This document shows, piece after piece, positions 56,421-64,000 of a stretch of 64,000 nt of DNA. Within the stretch, counting starts at the first letter, position 1. Every line of letters starts with the position of its first letter. The position numbers and the translations under genes are program-made. The notes under the pieces were generated by a model. The model was not told the DNA's origin. It was given only the letters and a program-made list of their open reading frames with translations, and searched no databases. Location: NCBI GenBank assembly GCA_002343075.1, contig DDRH01000034.1, forward strand, positions 17,153-81,152, read 5' to 3'. The DNA is from Phycisphaerales bacterium UBA2421 (GTDB taxonomy: Bacteria; Planctomycetota; Phycisphaerae; Tepidisphaerales; Tepidisphaeraceae).

Positions 56421-56589
56421 TTTTCCTCCCCTGCGGCGTGAATTGCTGACGAACTATTTCTGTCAGAAGGAGTTGTAAAGCCGTTTGGGTTTTTCGGATC
56501 TCCTCATCCGTTTGTGGTCTTGCGACCGTGGTCAGATGGATGGGCGACCGACGCCGAACCGTCTTTCCGCTTTCTTCTTTCAAAGGCAT
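56389..56589 (-). CDS. Small protein coupled to the serine recombinase
   Basis: A 66-residue basic protein (MPLKEESGKTVRRRSPIHLT...), with a helical centre TDEEIRKTQTALQLLLTEIV. No family is recognised. ATG 56589 is selected because AAGGAG lies 9 nt before it. A TTG six codons upstream is part of that ribosome site and not a likely start. It overlaps the recombinase gene by 32 nt, which suggests coupled translation; a directionality-factor role is possible but has no direct support. Confidence 0.55.
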   Translation of the reverse strand: MPLKEESGKTVRRRSPIHLTTVARPQTDEEIRKTQTALQLLLTEIVRQQFTPQGRKNDSGTEQIAG

Positions 56590-56669
56590 GGCTTTGAACT
56601 CCTTCAAAAAAGTGTCAAAAATCTCCGTTTCCCCAAAATCCCCTGAAAACCGCAGTAAATCGGCCCATT

Positions 56670-57191
56670 TCAGCGGATGAAGAACCGCTCATCGCCGCCG
56701 CCGACTTCCGCCCCGATGGGGCATTCCCCCGTGGTTTTGATGTGGTTCATGACGACCGATTTGAGCAGCATGCGGCGGATTTCAACTGCATCCCGCACAT
56801 GATCTTCCACCCAGTTCATCAGCTTGGTTTCGTCGGTGATAACCAGCGACGGCGGCACGGTGCGGAAGCCCAGCATGCCCGAGGGAAGACGGATGCTTTT
56901 TCTGCCGTCGGTCAGCTTGGCGATCTCCCCGCGCGCCCATGCTTCGAGCTCGACCCCAAAACGGCGAAAGAAGAACTGCTCTTCCCGTTCGGCGCGCCGG
57001 ACTTCCAGTTCCGCCCATCGTCGAACCCGTTCAGCGTAGGCCCGTGCTTCAACGATTTTGCGGACGACCCAGTTGGCCGATGCGGCATCGGTGACGGCGA
57101 AGGTTGGTGGAACCGCCGGCGCGAACGGCTCATCGGAAACAGACTCGACGTCTGCCGCATTACCGTGTCTGTCTTTTTCAGTGGAGTTCAT
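56670..57191 (-). CDS. Gam-like host-nuclease inhibitor protein
   Basis: A 173-residue protein resembling Mu Gam, which binds double-strand DNA ends and blocks RecBCD-type nucleases. A long basic/acidic helix (about residues 40-80, VRRWAELEVRRAEREEQFFF) precedes the family segment GRKSIRLPSGMLGFRTVPPS. The start at 57191 (MNSTEKD) has AAGGAG 7 nt upstream; the frame opens further to 57245. It overlaps the preceding small gene by 14 nt. Its presence marks a phage-derived replication/recombination module. Confidence 0.8.
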   Translation of the reverse strand: MNSTEKDRHGNAADVESVSDEPFAPAVPPTFAVTDAASANWVVRKIVEARAYAERVRRWAELEVRRAEREEQFFFRRFGVELEAWARGEIAKLTDGRKSIRLPSGMLGFRTVPPSLVITDETKLMNWVEDHVRDAVEIRRMLLKSVVMNHIKTTGECPIGAEVGGGDERFFIR

Positions 57192-57426
57192 TCGGATTCT
57201 CCTTTTCTTGGAGAAGACCGAGGATCGCCGTGCTGGCAACGGCAAGCATCGCCGTGGCGATCAGTTCGCTGTTGCGATCCAAAAAGTCGGAAGCTCGCTT
57301 GTCGCTCCAGGCCGGGGCGAACATCTGCACATCCCGGGGAAGGACGGTGACATGGATGCCGACGGCTTTCTTCGCCGCCAGGAACGGATTGATCGTGGCG
57401 GGTTTCATGGGTTTGTCATCGCTCAT
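57178..57426 (-). CDS. Small protein between gam and the 166-residue gene
   Basis: An 82-residue protein (MSDDKPMKPATINPFLAAKK...) with a region VGIHVTVLPRDVQMFAP and a helical C-terminus with the hydrophobic stretch ELIATAMLAVASTAILGLL. No family is recognised. GAGG lies 8 nt before ATG 57426. The ORF extends further upstream but that part is the wrong frame of the neighbouring gene. It overlaps both neighbours by a few bases. Confidence 0.6.
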   Translation of the reverse strand: MSDDKPMKPATINPFLAAKKAVGIHVTVLPRDVQMFAPAWSDKRASDFLDRNSELIATAMLAVASTAILGLLQEKENPNELH

Positions 57427-57920
57427 TTTTGCATCCTCACCGGTATGAGACTGTCGAACACTTCTTCTGGCAGATTGGTTCGTACCTGTAACGCCAGCGC
57501 GAGAAGGTGAACCATACGTGGCCAGATGTACGTGTTGATCGACACCGCGAGTTGGGGATTCGTGTTCAAGCCGGACATGCACACATTCAGGCGTTTCTCC
57601 AGGTCTTCGACAGCGAGCAGGAACTCCGGGCCGGCCTTGCTGATCTCGGCCATCGCCGAGCGACCGGTGAGTTTGACGAAGTACTTCACCACCGCCGCAC
57701 GTGACTCGATGGAGTTGTCGATCTCCAGGCACGAACATGGCAGCCAGAGCGAGCGAAGTGTTACAACCCCGTGCGGATCCAATCCCATGAAACACGCGCG
57801 GGTGCGGTAGTCATTGAGTTCCTGAATAAAGCCGCTCATACCGACGGCTTGCGGAAAAGGTGAATTCGGCGGAACCGACACCACCTGCACGATGTCGCCT
57901 TTGGCAAAGCGGCGGTTCAT
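57423..57920 (-). CDS. Protein of unknown function in the phage-like operon
   Basis: A 165-residue protein. The N-terminal part (FAKGDIVQVVSVPPNSPFPQ, VGMSGFIQELND) looks like a small SH3-like beta barrel; the C-terminal half is helical (EFLLAVEDLEKRLNV, TYIWPRMVHLLALALQV). No family is recognised. ATG 57920 has AAGGAG 5 nt upstream. It overlaps the next gene by ATGA and the preceding gene by ATGA, so the operon is strongly coupled. Confidence 0.65.
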   Translation of the reverse strand: MNRRFAKGDIVQVVSVPPNSPFPQAVGMSGFIQELNDYRTRACFMGLDPHGVVTLRSLWLPCSCLEIDNSIESRAAVVKYFVKLTGRSAMAEISKAGPEFLLAVEDLEKRLNVCMSGLNTNPQLAVSINTYIWPRMVHLLALALQVRTNLPEEVFDSLIPVRMQK

Positions 57921-58270
57921 GGCTGCTCCTTGCATGGCCCGGTTTCCTCATCGCCGGTTTTGACTCGAAGATCCGGCCCGGGAAGCAGGTCCGCCATGAC
58001 TTTCTCATGCCACAGATGCATGAGCGTCATCGCTTCGAGCAGCTTCCGCGCGCTTTGTGCTTTGAGATGCACTTTGGTTTCCGGGGTCAGGTCTTGTGCG
58101 TCGATCGTTTTGCTCAATTCACACGACCGCTGCGCCACGGCCTCGGCCAGAACCGGCTCAAACTCCACCAGATCGGCAAACAGTTTCGCTGTCCCGCTCT
58201 CGAACCGTCGCTTGGCCGTTTCCCAGTCTTCGTAGGTGAGGTATTCATCACGTGCTCATTTCTTCTTCAT
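57917..58270 (-). pseudogene. Phage-operon gene with an in-frame TGA at codon 5
   Basis: AAGGA and ATG at 58270-58268 introduce MKKK, then TGA (58258-58256), then an open frame in the same phase: ARDEYLTYEDWETAKRRF and onwards to the end at 57917, where it overlaps the next gene by ATGA. The downstream part (about 112 codons) is coherent and helical. An Arg CGA codon turned into TGA by one transition is the simplest explanation. A shortened product from GTG 58168 (83 residues, VEFEPVLAEAVAQ...) is possible. No family is recognised. Confidence 0.6.
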
Positions 58271-58295
58271 GGTCTTCCTTTCAGGTAACAGGGGT

Positions 58296-59603
58296 TCATC
58301 TCAGTTCCGGCCATGTCAGATGCATGGCCTGCTGAAGGCTTTTGCAGGGGAGCAGTTCGATATCCTTATCTGAGGGCAGCAGTGCCGCTGCATCCGGCGG
58401 GACGATCAGCCGCACGGGGAGATCGATCGCGCCGGTGTAAAGTTCCGGTCCCAGCTCGACGACAATGTCCACCGGCACGTTCCTCACGTTGGTGCACAGG
58501 TCGATCTCACACAGGTAAAGGTTCTCTTTGGGGACGGGTCGCTGCAGGTAGCTCGACAGCAGGCTCATCGCCAACGCCAGCCCGGCAGCGTGGTGATAGC
58601 GCCCGCCGCCGGGAAGACGGGCATGAATGGCGAAATCCAGGTCGCCGATCTCGACGCCGGGCATCTGGCCGATGCAGGCGATCAGTTGCTCGATTTCCTT
58701 GCGGGGCATTCCCGGCGCGAGGACCTTCCCCCGGCTGCCGAAGCTGGCCAGCCCGACGCTGCATTGAAGTTCGCTCACGCCGCCGGTGCCCGTACCAAGC
58801 CATGTGCGAGCTACCGCCGTCATCGCGCGCCCGTGCGGGGCGGGGTTCAGCACCAGTGACACCGGATCGAGCACCAGCGGCAGCGGGTCACGCAGCACCG
58901 TCGGCCCGTGCCGGTTCTTGGGGACGAACAGCATCCGGTGGCTCATCGTCCGCTTGAGCACCAGCACGCAATCGAAGTTGTGTTCCAGCGCGCGCGGCCC
59001 GGCGATTTCATTCCGCTTGGTGACGTGCGAGATGAGCAGCGTGGTGAGCCCGGCGGAACCGCACAGGCGCGTGGCTTCGTACAGTTTCTCATATCGTCCC
59101 GAAGCGGATGACGGCAGACCGTGCCCCTGAATCGAATCGAGGATCAGCAGGTCGATGCCGTGATACGCGCCGCCCGGGGTGAGGATGTTCCGGCCCACCA
59201 GCGCCGGCAGGGATTCAACGCCGACGATGTTGGTCTCGACCTGAAGATTGGATAACGCCAAGCGCGCTTCGTCAGGGCTCCAGTGCGAAGTCATCCGCCC
59301 GGCCCGTTCCCGCAGCCGAGCCGCCGGTTCTTCCGTGGCGACGATCAACACCCGACTGCCCCAGCGCGCCAGGTCGAGCGCGAGTTGCATCGCCAAGCCA
59401 GATTTGCGACTGCCAGGTGCGCCCGCCAGCAGATAGCAACCGCCCCGCGCGAACGTGCCGACGACTTCACCGAACCAAGTCATCGCCGGTGACAGTGAGA
59501 GCGGCGTGACCTTCCCGCTGCCGAACCGCAGCAGCGAGTTAGCGGGGCCGTCGCCGGTTCCGGTGGAGGCGTGCTTCGGTTGTATAACGGTCTGTTGTTC
59601 CAT
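58296..59603 (-). CDS. RadA/Sms-like ATPase without zinc finger
   Basis: A 435-residue RecA-fold ATPase. Walker A is LLAGAPGSRKSGLAMQ (about residues 58-73), Walker B is DLLILDSIQGHG (about 151-162), and the RadA-specific KNRFG-type motif appears as PKNRHG (228-233). The C-terminal 150 residues resemble the Lon-like ring domain of RadA (ASFGSRGKVLAPGMPRKEIE, GLALAMSLLSSYLQ, VDIVVELGPELYTGAI). The N-terminal four-Cys zinc finger of bacterial RadA is absent. RadA drives branch migration in recombination; a phage version beside Gam and a recombinase fits that. It heads the minus-strand phage-like operon. Confidence 0.82.
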   Translation of the reverse strand: MEQQTVIQPKHASTGTGDGPANSLLRFGSGKVTPLSLSPAMTWFGEVVGTFARGGCYLLAGAPGSRKSGLAMQLALDLARWGSRVLIVATEEPAARLRERAGRMTSHWSPDEARLALSNLQVETNIVGVESLPALVGRNILTPGGAYHGIDLLILDSIQGHGLPSSASGRYEKLYEATRLCGSAGLTTLLISHVTKRNEIAGPRALEHNFDCVLVLKRTMSHRMLFVPKNRHGPTVLRDPLPLVLDPVSLVLNPAPHGRAMTAVARTWLGTGTGGVSELQCSVGLASFGSRGKVLAPGMPRKEIEQLIACIGQMPGVEIGDLDFAIHARLPGGGRYHHAAGLALAMSLLSSYLQRPVPKENLYLCEIDLCTNVRNVPVDIVVELGPELYTGAIDLPVRLIVPPDAAALLPSDKDIELLPCKSLQQAMHLTWPELR

Positions 59604-59929
59604 AGTGGCGTCCTTCGCGCCCGGCGGGGTCGATTGCAGTCAGCAGCAACCAACCCGCCGGATTTTGAGGGGCCACCTCCTCGCTCTTCTGGGGCGAAGA
59701 GTCAAGAGGAAAAATCGCTCATAAGTCAATATTCAGGAGTAATTTACGTTCAACCGTCTGGTCCAGTTCTTACCTGATAAAAGTAGACTTGGAAATGCCT
59801 GCTCGCGGCACCAATTTGCGCATTCCGACCGCACCTTGGCTCAGTTGACGCTCTCTGACTGTGGCAGCCGATTGCACGGGGGCACCCGCCTGCGGAATCA
59901 TTCCCGCAGCACTGTATGATCACAGCGTC
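59604..59929. other. Divergent intergenic region
   Basis: This gap of about 325 bases separates the RadA-like gene (minus) from the HNH gene (plus). No gene is seen. A small imperfect hairpin, CTGCGG...CCGCAG, lies at about 59890-59909, and TATGAT at 59915-59920 could be a -10 box for the HNH gene, without a recognisable -35. The AT-rich stretch at 59700-59790 is the likely promoter area for the minus-strand phage-like operon. Confidence 0.4.
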
Positions 59930-60865
59930 ATGGCCACCGATGACCTGATTACCGCCATAACCAGTTTGCGGACGGGCCGCGTTGGTGACCACGATCGCCC
60001 GCATAAGCCGGCGCTCTTGCTTGCGATTCTGGGATTGGCAGAACAGGGCCGGCTTCTGGAAAACCGCGTCTCGTATGGGCCGGAACTATTCGCTTTGTTC
60101 CGCCGCTATCTGCTCGCCGTTCGCACCGATTCCGACACGGTGAACATGCTGGACCCGTTCTGGCGACTTCGTACCGATGGAATCCTCGAACCGGTGCCTC
60201 GCGCCGGATTTGAGCAGGCGATCGCGGCCCGCTCGACGCCGCCGTCAGTCACCGAACTTCGGGAAATCACAGAAGGCTCACGCCTGCCTGATTCCCTGTT
60301 TCAGCAGATGAACGATCCCATCCACCGTGATCGGCTTCGAGACGCAATCGTGTCAAGGTACTTCGCCAGTCATCGGTCAGCGATCGATCAGATTACCCAG
60401 GAAGAGCGTTCAATCGGGGAGTGCGAACGGCAGCTTGAACAAACCGGCGATTCGACAGTTGCTGACGGCGCGCCTGAGCCCGTGCGGGAGCAGGCTTTCC
60501 GAAGGGTGGTGCTGCGCGCTTACGACTACCGGTGTGCTGCCTGCGGCCTGCGCGTCATTGTTGACGACTTGGCACTGGTGGAAGCGGCGCACCTGATCCC
60601 CTGGGCCGAATGCCGGGATGATGACCCCCGTAACGGAATCGCACTCTGCAAGAACCATCACTGGGCGATGGATCAATACCTGATCGCACCGACGCCGGAT
60701 GCCCAGCCCGCATGGATGGTGAGCAGGTACCTCGACGATCGAATCGAAGGTCAGCGGGAGATGCTGGACCTGAAGGGTCGAAGCGTGCTGTTGCCGCGGG
60801 AATCCCGGTTCTATCCGAAACGCCCGGCGCTGGCCTGGCGGCGCGACCGGTTGCTGCGGCACTGA
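59930..60865 (+). CDS. HNH endonuclease (putative restriction endonuclease)
   Basis: A 311-residue protein. The N-terminal two-thirds (about residues 1-195) is a helical domain starting MATDDLITAITSLRTG with HKPALLLAILGLAEQG, as in putative HNH restriction endonucleases. The C-terminal HNH nuclease shows YRCAACGLRV, the HNH His in LVEAAHLIPW, NGIALCKNHHWAMDQYLI, with Cys pairs for zinc. ATG 59930 gives the expected start; the open frame reaches 59861. No paired methylase is next to it; the orphan methyltransferase is 9 kb away. It could be a stand-alone defence nuclease. Confidence 0.85.
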   Translation: MATDDLITAITSLRTGRVGDHDRPHKPALLLAILGLAEQGRLLENRVSYGPELFALFRRYLLAVRTDSDTVNMLDPFWRLRTDGILEPVPRAGFEQAIAARSTPPSVTELREITEGSRLPDSLFQQMNDPIHRDRLRDAIVSRYFASHRSAIDQITQEERSIGECERQLEQTGDSTVADGAPEPVREQAFRRVVLRAYDYRCAACGLRVIVDDLALVEAAHLIPWAECRDDDPRNGIALCKNHHWAMDQYLIAPTPDAQPAWMVSRYLDDRIEGQREMLDLKGRSVLLPRESRFYPKRPALAWRRDRLLRH

Positions 60866-60940
60866 TCAGGCTGCCCCGGGCAGCTCGTTCAAATGCTGTT
60901 TTCGTTAAAGGTCGCCCGGGGGCGATTTAAACACAACTAC

Positions 60941-61005
60941 TCACTTATTGTTACTTATTGCTTTACATGAGCCTTACTGCTAAAATGTCGATACTTCACT
61001 TATGG
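60941..61005 (+). promoter_or_regulatory. hipBA promoter with tandem operator-like repeats
   Basis: TCACTTATTG (60941-60950) is directly followed by TTACTTATTG (60951-60960), and a third related copy, TTCACTTATGG, spans the hipB start (60995-61005). A sigma-70-like promoter, TTGCTT (60958-60963), 17-nt spacer, TAAAAT (60981-60986), overlaps the second repeat. HipB-type repressors bind repeats over their own promoter, so these are likely autoregulatory sites. Confidence 0.6.
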
Positions 61006-61319
61006 AGTACAACCAGCCCGATTTTCAGCTTCTAACCCCCTCGGCGGCGCAGCGTCTGCTCGCAGATCGGGTGCGAGATGCGCGGCTGGCGATGGGGTTC
61101 AAGCAGTCCACGCTGGCGGCGCGGGCGGGTGTGTCGCTGCCCACGCTTCGCCGGTTTGAGCAGACCGGCGAAATCTCGCTCAAGCATCTGATGCTTATCT
61201 GCTACGTCCTGTCGCGCCTGAACGACTTTGACGCGCTGCTCCGCCCGGCAACGGCAGCGACGATGGCAGAACTCGAATCGCGGCTCGCGCGGCCGAGGCG
61301 GAAGCGCGGGTCGCGATGA
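61002..61319 (+). CDS. hipB: HipB-like XRE-family antitoxin/repressor
   Basis: A 105-residue protein with an XRE helix-turn-helix (about residues 22-75): RVRDARLAMGFKQSTLAARA, then GVSLPTLRRFEQTGEISLKH and LMLICYVLSRLNDF. The C-terminus is basic (PRRKRGSR). It should bind and neutralise HipA and repress the operon. The gene precedes hipA and overlaps it by 4 nt (ATGA), the normal toxin-antitoxin arrangement. Repeats at the promoter are probable operators. Confidence 0.9.
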   Translation: MEYNQPDFQLLTPSAAQRLLADRVRDARLAMGFKQSTLAARAGVSLPTLRRFEQTGEISLKHLMLICYVLSRLNDFDALLRPATAATMAELESRLARPRRKRGSR

Positions 61320-62536
61320 AAAAGCTCGCCGTTCAACTTCGCTGGTCGCCGCAGGAAACGCTCACGGTCGGGCAGATCGCTGAGGCCGATCGCAGGATCT
61401 ACTTCGAGTACGACGCAGACTTCCTTCGCCGCGGGTTGCAGCTCTCGCCATTCAAATGGCCGCCGCGCCCCGGGCTCATCGAGCACGTTGACCGAAACTT
61501 CGGGCCGCTGCCGGGCCTGTTTGACGATTCGTTGCCGGATGGCTGGGGCCTGCTGCTGATGGATCGGCTGTTCCGCAAGCGTGGGCTGGACTTGGCCTCG
61601 CTCTCGCCGCTGGATCGCCTTGCGTACGTTGGCACCCACGCGATGGGCTCGCTCACGTATCACCCGCCGACCACGGAGGAAGCGATCGATCATCGCATTA
61701 TCGACCTGCACGCCATCGGGAAGAACGCGCGTGAGATCCATAGCGGTGAAGCGGCGGACGTGCTGCCGGAGCTGATGCGCGCCGGTGGATCGGCCGGTGG
61801 AGCCCGTCCCAAGGTGCTGGTCGGCGTCAAAGGCAAGAACATCATCTCCGGCGAAGATGAACTTCCCCCAGACTTTGAGCCGTGGATCGTTAAGTTCTCC
61901 GCCACGGCCGATATGCGCGACGCAGGTCCGGTTGAGTACGCCTACTCCCTCATGGCCCGCGCCGCCGGCATCGATATGCCCGAGACGAAGCTGTTCCAGG
62001 TCGGCAAGAACGAAGCCTACTTCGGTGTGCGCCGGTTCGACCGGGACGATCAGCGACGGCGATTGCACGTGCATACCTTTGGCAACCTGATTCACGCCAA
62101 CTTCCGCATTCCCTCGACGGATTACGCCGACCTGCTCAAGGTCACCCGCACCCTGACGAGGAACCATCAGGATGTACTGAAGGTGTTCCGGCGAATGGTC
62201 TTCAACATCGTCGCGCACAACCGTGACGATCACGCCAAAAACTTCGCCTTCGTCATGAACCCAGCCGGCGAGTGGTCGCTTTCACCCGCGTACGACCTGA
62301 CCTACGCCGCAGGCCCCGGCGGAGAACACACGATGACCGTTGCCGGCGAAGGGCGCGAACCCACGCGCGAATACGTGCTCAAGCTTGCCGAGCAGTTCGA
62401 TATCAAGCTGAAGCAGGCCGGCGCGATCATCGGCGAAGTGAAAGCCGCCGCCGACCAGTGGGCGAAGTTCGCTGCCGAAGCCGGATGCACGAAGAAGTGT
62501 GCTCAAACGATCAAGGCGGTCATTCGCCGGGTTTGA
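61316..62536 (+). CDS. hipA: HipA-like serine/threonine kinase toxin
   Basis: A 406-residue HipA-family kinase. In Escherichia coli HipA phosphorylates glutamyl-tRNA synthetase and causes dormancy. Conserved features include FDDSLPDGWG, the phosphate loop GGSAGGARPKVLVGV, WIVKF with the ATP Lys, the catalytic loop NIVAHNRDDHAKNFAF and the metal-binding SPAYDLTYA. Length is normal and no lesion is seen, so it is likely active. The target here is unknown. It overlaps hipB and stands near the right end of the accessory region. Confidence 0.92.
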   Translation: MKKLAVQLRWSPQETLTVGQIAEADRRIYFEYDADFLRRGLQLSPFKWPPRPGLIEHVDRNFGPLPGLFDDSLPDGWGLLLMDRLFRKRGLDLASLSPLDRLAYVGTHAMGSLTYHPPTTEEAIDHRIIDLHAIGKNAREIHSGEAADVLPELMRAGGSAGGARPKVLVGVKGKNIISGEDELPPDFEPWIVKFSATADMRDAGPVEYAYSLMARAAGIDMPETKLFQVGKNEAYFGVRRFDRDDQRRRLHVHTFGNLIHANFRIPSTDYADLLKVTRTLTRNHQDVLKVFRRMVFNIVAHNRDDHAKNFAFVMNPAGEWSLSPAYDLTYAAGPGGEHTMTVAGEGREPTREYVLKLAEQFDIKLKQAGAIIGEVKAAADQWAKFAAEAGCTKKCAQTIKAVIRRV

Positions 62537-62589
62537 TCGAGCGCTCTGCTGGGATCCCGTTTCTTGTTCTTTGGCGTTTTCTGGTTCCC

Positions 62590-64000
62590 TTACGGCGTCG
62601 GAGCGGATTCAGGTTCATAGATGGGCAATGGGACGTATTGCGCCCGCCCTTCGGCATCAACAGTTCGCCGAACCCATGCTGGCTTGGGCAAGTCGGCAGC
62701 CCATTGGTCGAGCCGGGCACGGAGGTGCCTGACAATCTCAGGATGGGCCTGCGCGAGGTTCTTGGTCTCACCGATGTCGGAATCGAGGTCGAACAATTGA
62801 ACTGCGCGATTCTCAAGGGCGATGAGCTTCCAGTTAGATTCGCGGATGGCAAAGTGCCTGTGATACCGCCAGTACAACGTTTCGTGCGGTGCCGCAGCAT
62901 TCTCGCCGAGCAGAAGCGGGAGAAGATCCTTGCCATCCAGCGCGTGCTGGCTCAGGTGGCGTGCTTGCGCCGCTGCCAGAGATGTGGGAAGGACGTCCAG
63001 AGAGGAGACGGGTTGCGAAAGCGTCTGACCGGCCGCGATTTTAGCAGGCCAGCTTATCAGCATCGGCACGCGAATCCCGCCTTCCCAGAACGTTCCTTTA
63101 CGACCTCCCAAAGGATCGTTGCGCGCAGGACTTGAAGCCGCATATCCCTGGCCGGAAGCGCCGCCGTTGTCGGAAAGGAAGATGACCAGAGTGTTTCGAT
63201 CCAACGCCCTATCACTTAGCGACTGCATGATCTGGCCGACCGCGTCATCCACTGCACTGATCATCGCGGCATAAATCCGTCGGTCCTTTTGCAGATTGGG
63301 GAAGCGTTCCAAGTAGGCTTTCGGCGCGCTCATAGGATTGTGAACAGCATTGAACGGCAAAAACAGAAAGAAAGGCCGGTCGTCACTTTGCTGAATGAAC
63401 CGCACGGCTTCTCGAGCGAAGGCATCGGTGAGATAATCCGGTTCGTCCACGATCTCGTGATTGCGATAGATTGGCGCTGAACGCCCGTTAGTCAGAGGTC
63501 TTCCCAGAAGACCAGCGGTTTCTCCTTTATCGCGTCGGATATAGTCGTTGACACCGGGAAGAAACCCGAAGAATTCATCAAAGCCGCGATCGTTGGGTCG
63601 GCGGCCTTCGCGGATGCCCACATCCCATTTGCCGACGATACCTGTTCGATATCCTGCGGCTTTGAGACTTTCGGCAATCGTCTTCTCAGACATCGGTATG
63701 CCAAAGTTCGCCTCAGGATCGGGTCCGCCGTTGTCATCAAAACCGAACCGTTGCTGGTACCGACCGGTCAAGAGTCCGGCGCGCGAGGGCGCGCAAATCG
63801 GACAAGTGACGTAGGCCTGGGTGAAGCGGGCACCGGCTCGTGCGATGGAATCAATGTGCGGCGTCGGGATATCCCCTGAGCCTTGTGCGCCCAAATCCGC
63901 ATAGCCCAGGTCATCCGCCAGGACCACGACGATGTTCGGCCGCTGATCGGCGATCACCATTTGAGGTCGCAGCGAGACTGCCGTCAGGCTCGCAACCGCC
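62590..64000 (-). CDS. Sulfatase (5' end cut by window edge)
   Basis: An exported sulfatase of at least 470 residues. The metal-binding start is NIVVVLADDLGYADLG, and the formylglycine site is the C-x-P-S-R motif in CPICAPSRAGLLTGRY, so Cys must be oxidised by a maturation enzyme. Further blocks are VGKWDVGI, RPNDRGFDEFFGFL, FLPFNAVHNPM and FLSDNGGASGQ. An internal ATG at 63960 exists, but the frame continues to the window edge through AVASLTAVSLRPQ, which looks like the end of a signal peptide. The true start is therefore outside. Such enzymes desulfate polysaccharides and are abundant in planctomycetes. It is convergent with hipA. Confidence 0.92.
   Translation of the reverse strand, partial: AVASLTAVSLRPQMVIADQRPNIVVVLADDLGYADLGAQGSGDIPTPHIDSIARAGARFTQAYVTCPICAPSRAGLLTGRYQQRFGFDDNGGPDPEANFGIPMSEKTIAESLKAAGYRTGIVGKWDVGIREGRRPNDRGFDEFFGFLPGVNDYIRRDKGETAGLLGRPLTNGRSAPIYRNHEIVDEPDYLTDAFAREAVRFIQQSDDRPFFLFLPFNAVHNPMSAPKAYLERFPNLQKDRRIYAAMISAVDDAVGQIMQSLSDRALDRNTLVIFLSDNGGASGQGYAASSPARNDPLGGRKGTFWEGGIRVPMLISWPAKIAAGQTLSQPVSSLDVLPTSLAAAQARHLSQHALDGKDLLPLLLGENAAAPHETLYWRYHRHFAIRESNWKLIALENRAVQLFDLDSDIGETKNLAQAHPEIVRHLRARLDQWAADLPKPAWVRRTVDAEGRAQYVPLPIYEPESAPTP

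Larger units (their letters stand above)
46981..62540. mobile_element. Accessory island inserted at tRNA-Arg (composite integrative/phage-like element; right end not found)
   Basis: The left edge is defined by the tRNA 3' end abutting a tyrosine integrase gene. The content is mobile: two site-specific recombinases of different classes, an excisionase-like HTH protein, an orphan methyltransferase, a defence-type helicase, a Gam-like protein, a RadA-like ATPase, HNH nuclease and hipBA. Several small overlapping genes have no backbone equivalents. I looked for a second copy of the tRNA 3' end up to 64,000 and saw none, so the right boundary is outside, decayed, or the insert is a stack of elements. 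The right coordinate is only the end of hipA. Confidence 0.6.

Noticed and set aside
58256..58258. TGA as a selenocysteine codon
   Set aside because: It is at codon 5 after three lysines, with no SECIS-like hairpin noticed and no active-site context. A CGA-to-TGA change is simpler.
60866..64000. Right attachment site copy of the tRNA-Arg 3' end
   Set aside because: I searched by eye for TTCGAGTCCTGCCGAGTGC and parts of it and found no match in the window.

Overview
The window looks like a chromosome segment of a planctomycete, probably close to the Phycisphaerae. This is inferred from gene content, not from rRNA. The pointers are an ECF sigma factor beside a giant Ser/Thr kinase with repeats, a pseudopilin with the H-X9-DG tail signature, a tricorn-type protease, a very long SecA, a sulfatase and a GC-rich sequence.

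Bases 1-46,900 are a stable chromosomal backbone. From the left: the 5' end of infC, apparently starting at ATT; a minus-strand operon of M42 peptidase, DUF58 protein, transglutaminase-like membrane protein, MoxR ATPase and permease; a secreted clan GH-A glycosidase; a zinc-ribbon membrane protein; an Mpv17-like membrane protein; a cytochrome P450; a cyclophilin; a secreted alpha/beta hydrolase; a cytochrome c/PQQ sugar dehydrogenase fusion overlapping a pseudopilin gene; asnS; the kinase/sigma pair; metG; a phosphohexomutase; and a tricorn-like protease. Then comes a protein-export block. A small secreted ORF with its own promoter precedes secA, and tgt-yajC-secDF lies on the opposite strand nearby. 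The ORF is a candidate translational secretion monitor like SecM. After that follow a GT-C type membrane glycosyltransferase, a SpoIID/LytB lipoprotein, the pxpBCA 5-oxoprolinase operon, and a TPR protein carrying two RNA polymerase alpha-CTD modules.

From 46,907 to about 62,540 the sequence is accessory DNA inserted at a tRNA-Arg(TCG) gene. It starts with a tyrosine integrase ending 2 nt from the tRNA, whose catalytic Tyr has become Cys. Next are an excisionase-like HTH protein, an orphan DNA methyltransferase, and a PLD-helicase-DUF3427 gene frameshifted inside its Walker A motif. A phage-like replication/recombination module follows: large serine recombinase, Gam-like nuclease inhibitor, several small overlapping genes (one with an in-frame TGA at codon 5) and a RadA-like ATPase lacking a zinc finger. 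The region ends with an HNH endonuclease and a hipBA toxin-antitoxin operon with tandem operator-like repeats. I could not find the right attachment site. A sulfatase gene truncated by the window edge closes the sequence.

No rRNA, CRISPR array or insertion sequence was recognised. Family names come from motif recognition by eye; no database search was run.
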